Position numbers and translations under genes: made by a program. The notes below the pieces were generated by a model that was not told where the DNA came from, did no database searches, and was given only the letters and a program-made list of their open reading frames with translations. Below are positions 25,685 through 36,900 of a DNA stretch of 45,635 nucleotides, in pieces (the stretch's first letter is position 1; each line of letters starts with the position of its first letter). The DNA comes from Lingula anatina (taxonomy: Eukaryota; Brachiopoda; Lingulata; Lingulida; Lingulidae): NCBI RefSeq assembly GCF_001039355.2, contig NW_019773647.1, positions 9,413-55,047 on the forward strand. The letters run 5' to 3'.

Positions 25685-26194
25685 GCATGTATGTGCGAAT
25701 GCACAGAATACTGTATATGCTATCGGTATCTCGGACAATACACCTGCAAAGGAATGTTTCGCCACAGTTATGTGACTTTATGACATATTTATAAGAATAA
25801 CTGTTAAAGCATAGCGCTTATTCAGAATCCTAGTCATAAACTAGAAGACACCACGCTATATACCGACAGAACCCGCGATTAGTTTACATTTTTCTCGCCT
25901 CAGGGGGTACATTCAAATGTGTGTTTATTGATTCGTATTTATTTTAATTGCTGCACCATAGACCCCACCAAAACACTGCAATTGAATATATCACGAGAAA
26001 ACCCTGATATTTCCATAACGAAAAACGGCTATCCGCCGTTATATATGCCTTCGTTTTAAAGCCCCAGAACGCCATACTAAGCTTAACATAATAATGGAAA
26101 ACAATGTATAAAACCTGCACCGCACTTAATTTTTATACTATTTTCTGCATGTACTCCTGTCAATAACACAAACACACACGCACGCACACACACA

Positions 26195-26228
<34 letters not shown>

Positions 26229-28099
26229 TATAGCTGGGAGGGGGGGAGGAAGTACTTCCTGGTACAGCAGTATGGTTAAGTTATGAAGTTCCAATGACGT
26301 CTCTATAGGCCTGGAATTAGTTTAAGTGACTAAGAGAAAAAAAAAACTAATTGCAGTGAAAAATGCGTTGCTGCTGTAAAATGCAGCTCCACATTGATGT
26401 TCTCTGAGGTGTCAGTTACCATGACAACATCACATCCGGGAGCCAGCAAATATTTCCAATGGGAGTGGGAGAGGTCAGAGTTCAAACTTCCGTCCACCTA
26501 TCACATATTCGATATCAAGATGGGGGATCCCAAGAAGTGTGCATGACGTCAATTCATAAAAGCCGATATGACATTTCTATAGCTGTGATCCAGAGTGAGT
26601 GTATTTCCTTGTCGCCATAGCTTTCGTGATGATACAGATGATAAGCGTGAAATCATTCCTATCTGAATCCCGTGTCATGAGCAAGCAGAGACAACCGTTT
26701 CTGAGAAAACAATCAAACGCATTTCTCTAATTTAATTTCCTCATATGCAATTAAATACGATCAAGCGTATGGCATGACATGGCTATAAGCGCCGAAAGAA
26801 AAAAATAATAGTATAGACTAAATAAATAAATGATTAAGAATGTATGGGAAAAATACTGTAAAATGAGTTGGGTAAAAAATGACTGGATTCACTTTATTTC
26901 TTTCTTTTTTGACCACACCCAATTCCCACACGAGGCGTTTACTTGTGTGAAGACTCAACCCCATGCCGTGCACTCAGTATAATAGTGAATTGTCACTGTT
27001 AAAGAAATACGATTTTACGCTCATTATTCTGAAATTCTTAAGAGATGAATCAAGGCTTTCAACATTGCTGGGGGCATACATTGTAGAAATCACTTCCCAC
27101 CCAATGGGTCTCTCATTGAAGAATTGAAACGCTTCCATCCCCTCCATGAAAATTTCCAACGCCGACGACTTGATGAGTAGGTGGCGCAAAATTAATTCCT
27201 GGTACGGCAGAGATTGTGTTCGTCCCTAGGGAGTATAGCCTAAGCTAGGATTACAAGGGTGGATATACGTAAAAAAGCGCCTTTTTACTGCAGGTATACA
27301 TCAAAATGAAAAAAAGAAAATAGCATCAAGCGATGCAAGTCAGTATTCAATAAAGGTGAAATAGAATAAAAATTCCTGGGGTAAAGAGCTATTTTATCCT
27401 ATTCACAAACTATTGTTTGATCCTCTAAACCTGCACTTCCAATGGGATTCAATGTTTTATTCCATTTTTCAGTTTAATACTTTACTTATAAATGACTTGC
27501 TAGTCAAATGACATCTGCCGTCACGCGATTGCCTCGTTTTCACACAAGAAAGGGTCTTTATCGCGGCCCTGTGTTGTATAATACAACTGGCAATGGCAAC
27601 CTGAAGAGGCTGAAAAGATAATAATGACACAAAGTTCGCTTATGATAACCTTTTGTTTAAGGGTTTATAGTCTGTAGATTCTGATTGGGAAATATAAGAA
27701 TCTTTAGAGGACATAAATATGACCGAGGAAGTTTTCAAACACGTGGAGAGAAACTCAAAAATGATATCATTCAGGCAGAAAATGTCGTGGAGAGCACCTT
27801 TAAGCAAATCGAGTTTTAGGAAATAAACTTTCTACAAACAGACAAAAGGGGCAGTATCACAATAATAAAGTCATCGACACAAGTGAAAAGCGCCAATCTC
27901 TCTCTCTCTCTCTCTCTCTCTCATAACAATAAAAACTAAGAAAAAATATAATATAATTGTGTACTTTAATAGTGATTTATTATTTTTCTTTGACTTTGTT
28001 ATTTATGTTTTATTTTTGAACATATAGTAGAATTAATTTAGGATTGACGTTAAAAAGATCTGGTAATATTAACAATAAGGATTTTTCAATTGATGATTA

Positions 28100-28149
<50 letters not shown>

Positions 28150-28446
28150 CACCAACGCACACACACGCACACGCACGCACACACACATACACACACACAC
28201 ACACACGTGCGCTGACTTTTCGTCCGGACCGTCGGTTTACTTCCAATCTTGTTAGGCCACCTTGAGCCTTGAAGAATTTCACTGCTCCAGTGTCTTTTCT
28301 GGCTGACCCTGTCAGGACAGATTGGGTCGTCTGGACTGAGTCTGAACTTTACCTGGTCTGTGGAGAATAGCAGGTATGACATACCAGATTGCAAAATGCG
28401 TTTGGTGCGAAACGCGGCTCTACATGGTCCCTCCATTTCTATTGAT

Positions 28447-28478
<32 letters not shown>

Positions 28479-28969
28479 TTGTGTGTGTCTTGCTCTCTCA
28501 AACCGTTTCGTCTATGTCTATCCCCATATTTTGCGCTTTACCCCTTCCTCATCCCCCCCCCTCTCTCACACACCCCCGCGTGCCTTTCCCTTGAACATGA
28601 ATAACCTGTACATCGCTAACGTACAATAATACTACTTGTGTACAGTACAGAAAATAACTACAAACTTAGACAAATGAGATGGTCCTTTCACAGTGTATCG
28701 ACACTATAGATATGATAAGGACCACTTGAACTTAGATATATACGGCAATACACAGCCGTGTAATAACTATTTAGCCGCATGCATGTATAAGTGGGCAATA
28801 TGTAACTTTGACCTGCCGATAAAGTGTGAACATAGTGGACGCTGAGACATAGGTTAGGAAACAAGGTTACACTTAAACCAGGAAGTAATTGCGTCTCGCA
28901 ATTCAACATGCATTTTTAATGTCCACTGGAGGTTTTATGTAGCTTTATAAGCTCCACAGGCGAACAACA
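25317..28969. promoter_or_regulatory. Divergent intergenic region between the two receptor genes
   Basis: The ZU5 receptor starts leftward at 25316 and the PLAT receptor's first copy starts rightward at 28970, leaving 3.65 kb between start codons. No coding exon was recognised. It contains (TC)n(AC)n at 25616-25684, (CA)n near 26165-26225, (TC)n at 27896-27921, and (CT)n(CA)n at 28102-28206. Promoters for both genes are expected here by position only; no decisive core-promoter motif was identified. Confidence 0.4.
25616..25684. repeat. (TC)n(AC)n compound microsatellite
   Basis: About 45 bases of TC followed by about 24 bases of AC, upstream of the ZU5 receptor start codon. Confidence 0.95.
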
Positions 28970-29056
28970 ATGTTTCCCTGGAGATTGTCGTGGATTCTCT
29001 GCCTACTTTGTGCTTGTAAAATAGCACTTACGGGGTCTCAGGGTAGGTAAAAAGAT
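28207..29056. repeat. Tandem duplication copy A: upstream region, 5' UTR and signal-peptide exon
   Basis: Starting right after a (CA)n tract, this block aligns with 30077-30966. The first 245 bases (28207-28451) differ at only two positions. The remainder, interrupted by a (GT)n tract at 28452-28488, matches at roughly 93-94% with small indels. The homology continues more weakly through intron 1 (for example CTGTGTGAGATG near 29235) to the first PLAT exon. Confidence 0.92.
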
Positions 29057-29808
29057 TAAATACCATACAATACAAAATTCAGAATCCACGGTTCTTAACA
29101 TATGATATGTGTGTAGCATTACTTGTTTTTCATAATATTCATGCATAACAGTTCATTTAATTATATAAATGAACCTTGTTTTATTACGATTATTGTTGAA
29201 CTGGAGACAGCATTCAGCATTTAGACTTCCCTGTTCTGTGTGAGATGATGCACTTTTGTATACAACTGGTTTCATGTTTCAATTCTTTATTTTGTTGCGA
29301 CTGTCCCTTATTCTCTAATTTTAATTTACAGAATTGACGCTGTCTTCTTTTTGGGTTTCAAGTGTGACTGGAATGGTAGTCCGCTAGAAACCTTAGTCTG
29401 TTCTCCATCACTTTGTACAGGCGACATTCGTCCTACCTATTTATGTACTAAACCCAATACTTCGACTAACTCTAACCTATACTAATCATGTGGGACCCCG
29501 AACTTCCAATCGTACAACTGTAGGACTACCATTCCTGTCACACCGGCAGTGTGTTTTGACACGCATTACTACATGTAATTGAATAATTTTTCTCTTATAA
29601 GGTTTTTGTCATGTAGATACTAATCATATTCCGCTTACTGTATTTCAGCTAATGACGACAATGCCATATACACTTATAAGGTATCCGTCAAGACAGGTAC
29701 AAGCCAATATTCGCATGCACCAACAACTAACGATGTTTCCATTACCTTGCATGGGGACGAGAACACGTCACCTACGCTACGGTTTGATGTTAAACCCCAA
29801 TATGGCAG
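28970..29808 (+). CDS. Alternative 5' cassette A of the PLAT receptor (signal peptide + first half of PLAT)
   Basis: Exon A1 (28970-29042) encodes a 24-residue hydrophobic signal peptide beginning MFPWRLSWILCLLCAC and ends in phase 1 at a GTAGGT donor. Exon A2 (29649-29808, 160 nt) encodes the N-terminal half of a PLAT/LH2 domain (YKVSVKTGTSQYSHAPTTND, then TLHGDENTSPTLRFD) and ends in phase 2. No A-specific downstream exons exist; the next phase-compatible exon is the shared one at 32926. Using A1, A2 and that exon would give a 519-residue receptor with a different PLAT front half. A2 cannot be spliced to B2 in frame. Alternatively it is a decaying partial duplicate, but both exons have intact frames and splice sites. 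Confidence 0.7.
29362..29543. repeat. MITE with 21-bp terminal inverted repeats (copy 1)
   Basis: The ends GTGTGACTGGAATGGTAGTC and GACTACCATTCCTGTCACAC are inverted repeats with one mismatch. The interior (TAATACTTCGACTA-like, GTGGGACCCCG) is homologous in reverse orientation to 32224-32384. It lies in intron 1 of cassette A. Confidence 0.8.
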
Positions 29809-30041
29809 GTAAAGATTAGAAAAACATATCGCCTGAAAATTTGAATGATGAACGGTTTTCTTTAATACAAAAATGTGCCTAATGGCATTATATTATATTA
29901 TAATTGTACTTTCCAAAGTGTTAAATTTTACGGAATTCATGCAACTGAGAGATCTAAAAATATATATATTTAATGAGATATGATATTATATGTATAATTT
30001 AGCTAATGAAAATATACAATTATATCATGTGTCGGTTATGA

Positions 30042-30042
30042 T
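30042..30042. other. Single ambiguous base at the start of duplicate copy B
   Basis: One N precedes a pure (CA)n tract that opens copy B. This is a possible assembly join inside a microsatellite and is relevant to whether the tandem duplication is real. Confidence 0.9.
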
Positions 30043-30043
30043 N

Positions 30044-30076
<33 letters not shown>

Positions 30077-30082
<6 letters not shown>

Positions 30083-30326
30083 TGACTTTTCGTCCGGACC
30101 GTCGGTTTACTTCCAATCTTGTTAGGCCACCTTGAGCCTTGAAGAATTTCACTGCTCCAGGGTCTTTTCTGGCTGACCCTGTCAGGACAGATTGGGTCGT
30201 CTGGACTGAGTCTGAACTTTACCTGGTCTATGGAGAATAGCAGGTATGACATACCAGATTGCAAAATGCGTTTGGTGCGAAACGCGGCTCTACATGGTCC
30301 CTCCATTTCTATTGATTACTCTCTCT

Positions 30327-30364
<38 letters not shown>

Positions 30365-30966
30365 ATGTATGTGCCTTGTTCTCTCAATCCGTTTCCGTCT
30401 ATGTCTATCCCCATATTTTGCGCTTTACCCCTTCCCCGCCTCACCCCCCCTCCCCTCTCTCACAGCTGCCCCCCCCCCCCCGCGTGTCCTTCCCTTGAAC
30501 ATGGATAACCTGTACATCGCTAACGTACAATAATACTACTTGTGTACAGTACAGAAAATAACTTCAAACTTAGACAAATGAGATGGTCCTTTCACAGTGT
30601 ATCGACACTATAGTTATGATAAGCACCACTTGAACTTAGATATATATGGCAAGACACAGCCAATGTAATAACTATTTAGGCGCACGTATAAGTGGGCAAT
30701 ATGTAACTTTGACCTGCCGATAAAGTGTGAACAAAGTGAAGGCTGAGATATATACACTGTAGGTTGGGAACAATGTTACACTTAAATCAGGAAGTAATTG
30801 TGTCTTGTAATTCAACATGCATTTTTAATGTCCACTGGAGGTATTATGTAGCTTTATAAGCTCCACAGGTGAACAACAATGTTTCCCTGGAGATTGTCGT
30901 GGATTCTCTGCCTACTTTGTGCTTGTAGCATAGCGCTTTCGAGGTCCCAGGGTAGGTAAAAAACGT
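30077..30966. repeat. Tandem duplication copy B: upstream region, 5' UTR and signal-peptide exon
   Basis: Counterpart of 28207-29056 at an offset of 1870 bases, growing to 1909 at the start codon because of indels. It is likewise preceded by (CA)n and contains a (CT)n(GT)n tract at about 30319-30362. Confidence 0.92.
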
Positions 30967-33900
30967 TGAATGTATTCTGGTGGATGACTAACAGCATTCA
31001 CGCATTTGTTTTAGATAGGATTTATTCAATATGATTTAATATAATCGACAAGGCGTAACTACTATTTTCCTGTGCTATGTGAGATGTTACACTTTTACTG
31101 TTTATTGTCACTTTAATTCTGTTTCTTGTCACTTGAATTTATTGTGTATTTCTTTTGTTCTGATACGACAGACGTACCTCACCTCAACAGCCTAGGGTAA
31201 TTGTATACAGGGTAATAAAGTTATGCAGTTCCAACAAGTCATATACATGTAACATGCATGTAGAAGTGTTCAGCAAACCGTTTCAGTCACCTACAGTACA
31301 AGGGAATAGGTTACAAATTCAAAAACGTCGTGGTTGCATCACCCAAAAAGTGCCTTATTTTTGTCATTTAACATGCAGCAATCTCAGACACCCTAACTTA
31401 CAAAAACAAACATACACTCAAATTTACATCTCAAAGTTAATATTAAAGATGCATTAAAAGTCAAAATACACCAAACACCTTCATATAATTAAGAGATAGT
31501 ATAACTTAGAGCGTAACAAAGGAAAATCGTTTCCTATTTCCCGAAAAATGAAATATAAACGGATTTTCCGCTTTCTTTATGTGCTATAAATATCCCTCAG
31601 ATGTCTGATTTAAAAAAGTGTGCAGTTGCGCGCGCTGCTATATAATCCATACATGAGAGTGACAGTGATGACTACGCCATTTAACAACCTTTATGAACTG
31701 GAGGGCTAGATAGTCAATGAGAATGATGCACGCTCGAAAGTGCGTCAGTTTCAGTCAAAATTACTAAACAAATTTAAAAGCCATCTTATGATGACTCTCA
31801 TAGTTGTTCTCTATTTCAGATCTAGGGAGCTCAATTGCATATAACGTTCTTGTGCAGACAGGCACGCATAAGGACGCCCCAACGAATAATGACGTCTATG
31901 TTATTCTTTATGGGACCGAAGAAACATCACCCGAGCTTAGATTAGATGATCTTCATAGAAGTACATTTACACAAAACAGGTAATATTTCAATATCCCAAT
32001 ATATATACAACAGGCCGCTTTAAGAGTTGGCTAATATTTAATAAGGATGACTGATAAATGAAAATAAAGTAATATTCAATTCACATTTTCAAACGCCAAA
32101 ACACGTTCAAATAATGTCTTATTACTTGCACACAGCTTTTGGTACGCTGTTGCTATTTACAGTTAGACCAGGGCCCGGTTGCACCAACCGGTCGTAAGTG
32201 AGGCGTAGCAGTTGCGCCGGCAAGTTGTAACAGGTTTGGTAGTCCCAGGAATGGATGTCCGGGGTCCCATACGATTAGTACAGGTTGGGGGTAGTCGAAG
32301 TATTAGGGTAAGCATATAGGCCGAATGTCACCTGTGCTTGGGGAACGGACTATGGTTCCTAGTGGACTACCATTCCTGTCACACATGGTTATAAAGTATT
32401 ACATTATGCTAGTATTTTAACAATAAAAGCTTTTAGTTCACGAAAAAAAATGCAAATTGGCGTATTTAAGTGATACGGTTTACATTCGGATGGTCTCCAT
32501 TACGGAGTACTTCTCCTGACTAGGAGTCATAATCAATGTAGATTCTGTCGTTTCCCGGCTACCGGTACATGTAATTCAACGCCACCAGTATTTTAACATC
32601 ACCTGCCAAAAAGAATGCATTTCTGTCAAACAAGTTAACAAGAAAAGACACTGCAGGATATGCATTTTGGCAACTCAACTACTAAATTTTTTTAAGATGG
32701 AAAGTGGATGTTTTTATAAAGACATAGCCAATAACCTTGTTGAATATTGGTATGTGAAGTGTATTTTTTTTAAGTAGATGGAAATTGCTTTCTGAAGTAT
32801 GATGTATATTGAAGTTAAGAGACTGTATTTTGACAGAATCGTTGTACTGTTAGGTACATGTAATAACGTATTTGATCGATCGATAATTACCTCGCTATCC
32901 GTCTTATTGTTTGTTTTATTTTCAGCCTCGATGATTTTACCTTTTCGTTTCACAACACCTTGGGTGACGTTAACTGCATCAAGGTCCGCCTTTCATGGAG
33001 CTGGTTCAGAAATGACAGGTGGCACTTAGTCAATGTAATTGATATTTTAATTTTATGACTATTTCATTACATATTACTCACCAAAATGCAAATAAATAGG
33101 ATAGATGATTATTTTTTCCAAATACAGGTAATAAAACACCGACTAGGTAAGGTTATTCCAATTAGACATTGTTAAGACAGACAAAGTACATGCATATGTG
33201 ACGTGAATTAACAAATATAACGTTGTCACCCAAACCCAATATAGAGGTGCAATTGATGTCACAGGCATGCTCTTAAAATATTTAGTCCTCAGATTTCAAA
33301 TTAAGTTTGATTATTCTAGGGTCCCACGTGAAGAAGTTTGTATCAAAGCTTTACTCTCCTGGAACCATGAATAATAAAAAAAAAAAAAAAATTAATCGTA
33401 TAACCCCAAAAAGGAACATACATTACTGTCACAAATACAAAACGTCCAGTAAGGAAACGTTTTACTCACTTTGAAAATTCAATCATCACTGGTTTTGATT
33501 TACCACCTACAAGTATAACGTTGTAAAAATTATAATAATCTTCTGTATAGAGCAGTCATTGTTCTTGAGCGACTTAAGTTTGCTTGTCACTTAATATAAA
33601 AAAACGGGGAAATACACTCTACCGACAGTAAAATAAGCATTAAATAAATTACTTTTCCCCTCGTGATCCAAATATTATATCAGATATGTCAAATTAGCAT
33701 GGAAGCACAATATATTTTTCGGTCTGCATCAGAAAACACTGTTTTCTATTGCACCAAGTACTTGAAAAAAATGAAACTTTCTGTTATATGGAACATACAT
33801 TACCTAGTATTAGCCATGATGCAAAGCCCCTTGAGTTACAGTTTAAATATTTATAAAAACATCCTTACGTCATGTATAATCTAACATGAATGAATTACTA

Positions 33901-36900
33901 CAAAATATATCGGAATGCGGTATAAAAAATTTAATTAAATGACCCGGAACATACATTACCATACGTTTGCGGAACATAAGTTTCCATTAAGGGCTCTTTG
34001 CGTAATGAAATGACATGGTAAAAATTAAAATTTGAATTTAAATCGAGACAGTCGTGAATTTTGTTCTATGCACATGTATGTTTTAAAAAATTAAATACCA
34101 CTTTGGATTCATTCAATTTTATTTTTGGACTCCTCTATGTAGGGTTTGGGTTTGTTTGATGAAATCGTTTAAACTTTTTAAAATATCAAAAACCAGCTAC
34201 ATTGTAGCTAACACGCATGACATTTGGTAAAATGTGACCATCACTGTCTTTCTACTGTAATTCTCATTACATTGAAATTGCTGCTGCTGTGTTTTAATTG
34301 TATTATGTGTATTGAATTCAAACAAATTTACGGTATATCACATTTTTGTTTCCTTCGTGCAGATTACTGTTCAACAGGCATCTAAAAGATGGGCGTTTAA
34401 CTACAACAATTGGATTTACCGCGGAGACAGTAAACAGTTAACCTCAGGTAATTTCGACGGAATTTAACTTACGTGTACATATTATCTGAATATTTGGTGC
34501 CAAGCCAATAGGTTGGCTTTCTATAGATGCGTTACATATTATGTGTGTGTGTGTGTGTGTGTGTTTGTAACGAATGATATGCCATTGCATATGATCAGGA
34601 TGGGTAGGCCCCCTACCTCTGATCTAAGATCTAATATATATATCCGTTTATTAGATCTTAGCTCTGATATAGCCCTAAGTACATTTGCTTCGGACCTAAG
34701 ATCTAATAAACGGTATATTAGATCTTAGTTCGGACGTAGACTTTCGCTGACTGCCTCTACACACACACACATTTTTGTCTGAATTTTCTCTGCAAAAAAA
34801 AAGGACAAGGACATTTTTATCATAATATGAAATTGGCAAATGTTTAGTATTTTTAAGTTTTGTTGGTTACACTGTTAATTGGGGACGGGGAAGAAAGAGT
34901 TGTAAGTGCCTCAAAAACTGAAGGAGGAGCAACTACAGTGTACATGTACCCTCTGCCCTCCCCTGGATCCAACATTGATTGCTTCACATGCAGTATAAAA
35001 TCAGACTGAAATGTCCTTTGGACTAGAAGACATTTTTCATAGATTGCAGGATATGTTCTGTGTCAGTTAAGGGTAATATCTTTTCTTTCGCCCTTTACGT
35101 ACATTTATGAAATGCATTTACATGTTATGATTTTAACCTTATGTAAACTCGTTGAATATTTCTTTATTTACATATAAAATTGCATTTACACATAATGATT
35201 TTAACGTTGTTTTGATTACTTACTTGGGTTTTCCAATTAGTTGTATGTCGCAGACAAGAATTTGGTACAAATGAAATAGTATTTTCAGCTTCATTTTAAT
35301 TAGGTGACGAAAAGTGCAGGGATAGGAACTGTGCATGTGTAGAGAATGCCAGGCAGAATAAATGCAGCTGGTATTCATATTCTTGTAAATGGTCATGCAA
35401 CCTCTGTCCAGGTAAGATGGTTTATCCCACTTGGAAAAAATGATAGGTTATATACTGTGTATTTAAGTTATATTTTCAAGTAATTTTCGCCCTATTTTGA
35501 CACACTTTGGTTCTTTCTTCTATCCCAGCCATTGAAGTTTATACTGTATACTGTTATTAGTACCTCGGAATTAGTAGCAGTAAGTTGAATTAGAAAGTCA
35601 AATAAAGTACTTGTATGTGTCACAATAGTTTTTTTTTTTTTTTTTTTTTTTGCCTTACAAATTTGAAGCTTCACCATTTGAGATAAACGGACATCAGCAC
35701 ACCGGCGTCGTTCTTTAAAACACTAGTCCAGGTATTGTCTTAACTTCTTCCAGCGACATCCACTTCAACATCGCGAACCACAACAACAACCACAACAACA
35801 ACGCCTGCTACAACTACGACAACAACAAGACCATTAGCGTCCACATTACAGACAACGTCACAATCCGCAACAACGTCTCCGGTGAAATCGACTACAGAAC
35901 CCAAAACAACCCAGATTTCTATTTCTTCATCTTCCGAAACCATGTCCACCACATCTCGGTGGAAACCAGTGGTCACTGACGGTACAGGTGTTACATTGAA
36001 GCCGACTAGTGGCAAAAATCCCACGACATTTGCTTATGCTTCTTCAGCTGTAAATCGAGAAGGAAGAGGAACAACACAGACACGTGGTGAGTGAACTCAT
36101 TTTCAAACGCTTATCAAGATACACATATTGTTTTTCTGGTACGGAAACCAAATGAAGCCTGAAACTGGATAATATCTTTCTTTTGCAAATCAAATATATC
36201 AACCATATACACGATATGCCCAGTTCGTCCTTTATTCATTCCCAAAGTTCTACAGAAATCCAAGCACTTCACAAGTGTGTAAATGTTCTGAAATATTTTA
36301 TGAAGTGCATTGCCTACCGTTTTGTAGGATTTGGCGCAAAGCAAGCAGCAGATGAACAAGTGGATAAAGGTAATTTTTATACGAAAAAAGATATCAGACA
36401 ACTATTTTCACGTAAAAAAATTAAAGGCAAACTAGCCTTTGTGTATATGTTCATTTTAATCAATGCTATCGTTATGCTGTTGATTCTCGAATGATATCGA
36501 TTATTCATTTTATTTATCAAAAAATAATAATTAAATAATTCTATAGGGCAATCTATGACTGGAGTTGCCGTCGGCAGTGTTGTTGGCGTCCTTGCGTGCG
36601 CATCGCTAATAGCAGCGGCAATCATATTTGTAAAAAGAAGGTACTCGGAACTCTTTTCTGTGCTGCACCTTTATCTTTGAATCCCTGAAAAAGGGTTGAT
36701 TTTTCACTATTAAGACATAAATATCAAATATCATTGTGCATGTTACCTTTAATCTGCATATTAAGCGAGTAGCATACTTTATCTAATACTTAGGCCTACC
36801 TATATAAACCCGATTTAATACCAATGTATTGTTTCAAATAGTGCGACTTAAAGAAATACCACACAGTTTCGTTACATTATAATGCAAAAATGTGTGTACA

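Noticed and set aside
27896-28206. Repeat arrays suggestive of a CRISPR-like pattern
   Set aside because: They are simple dinucleotide microsatellites in a eukaryotic genome without spacers.
28086-28436. 116-codon minus-strand frame, repeated almost identically at 30025-30306
   Set aside because: Its end is translated microsatellite. The only two differences between the copies in the non-repeat part both change an amino acid, so nothing suggests protein-level selection; duplicated non-coding DNA explains it.
33035-33054. Read-through of the PLAT exon into a short C terminus (VIDILIL then stop), giving a soluble secreted form
   Set aside because: The GTAATT donor at 33035 joins to 34363 and completes the canonical end of the PLAT domain in frame; read-through would truncate the domain. 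An alternative soluble isoform cannot be fully excluded.
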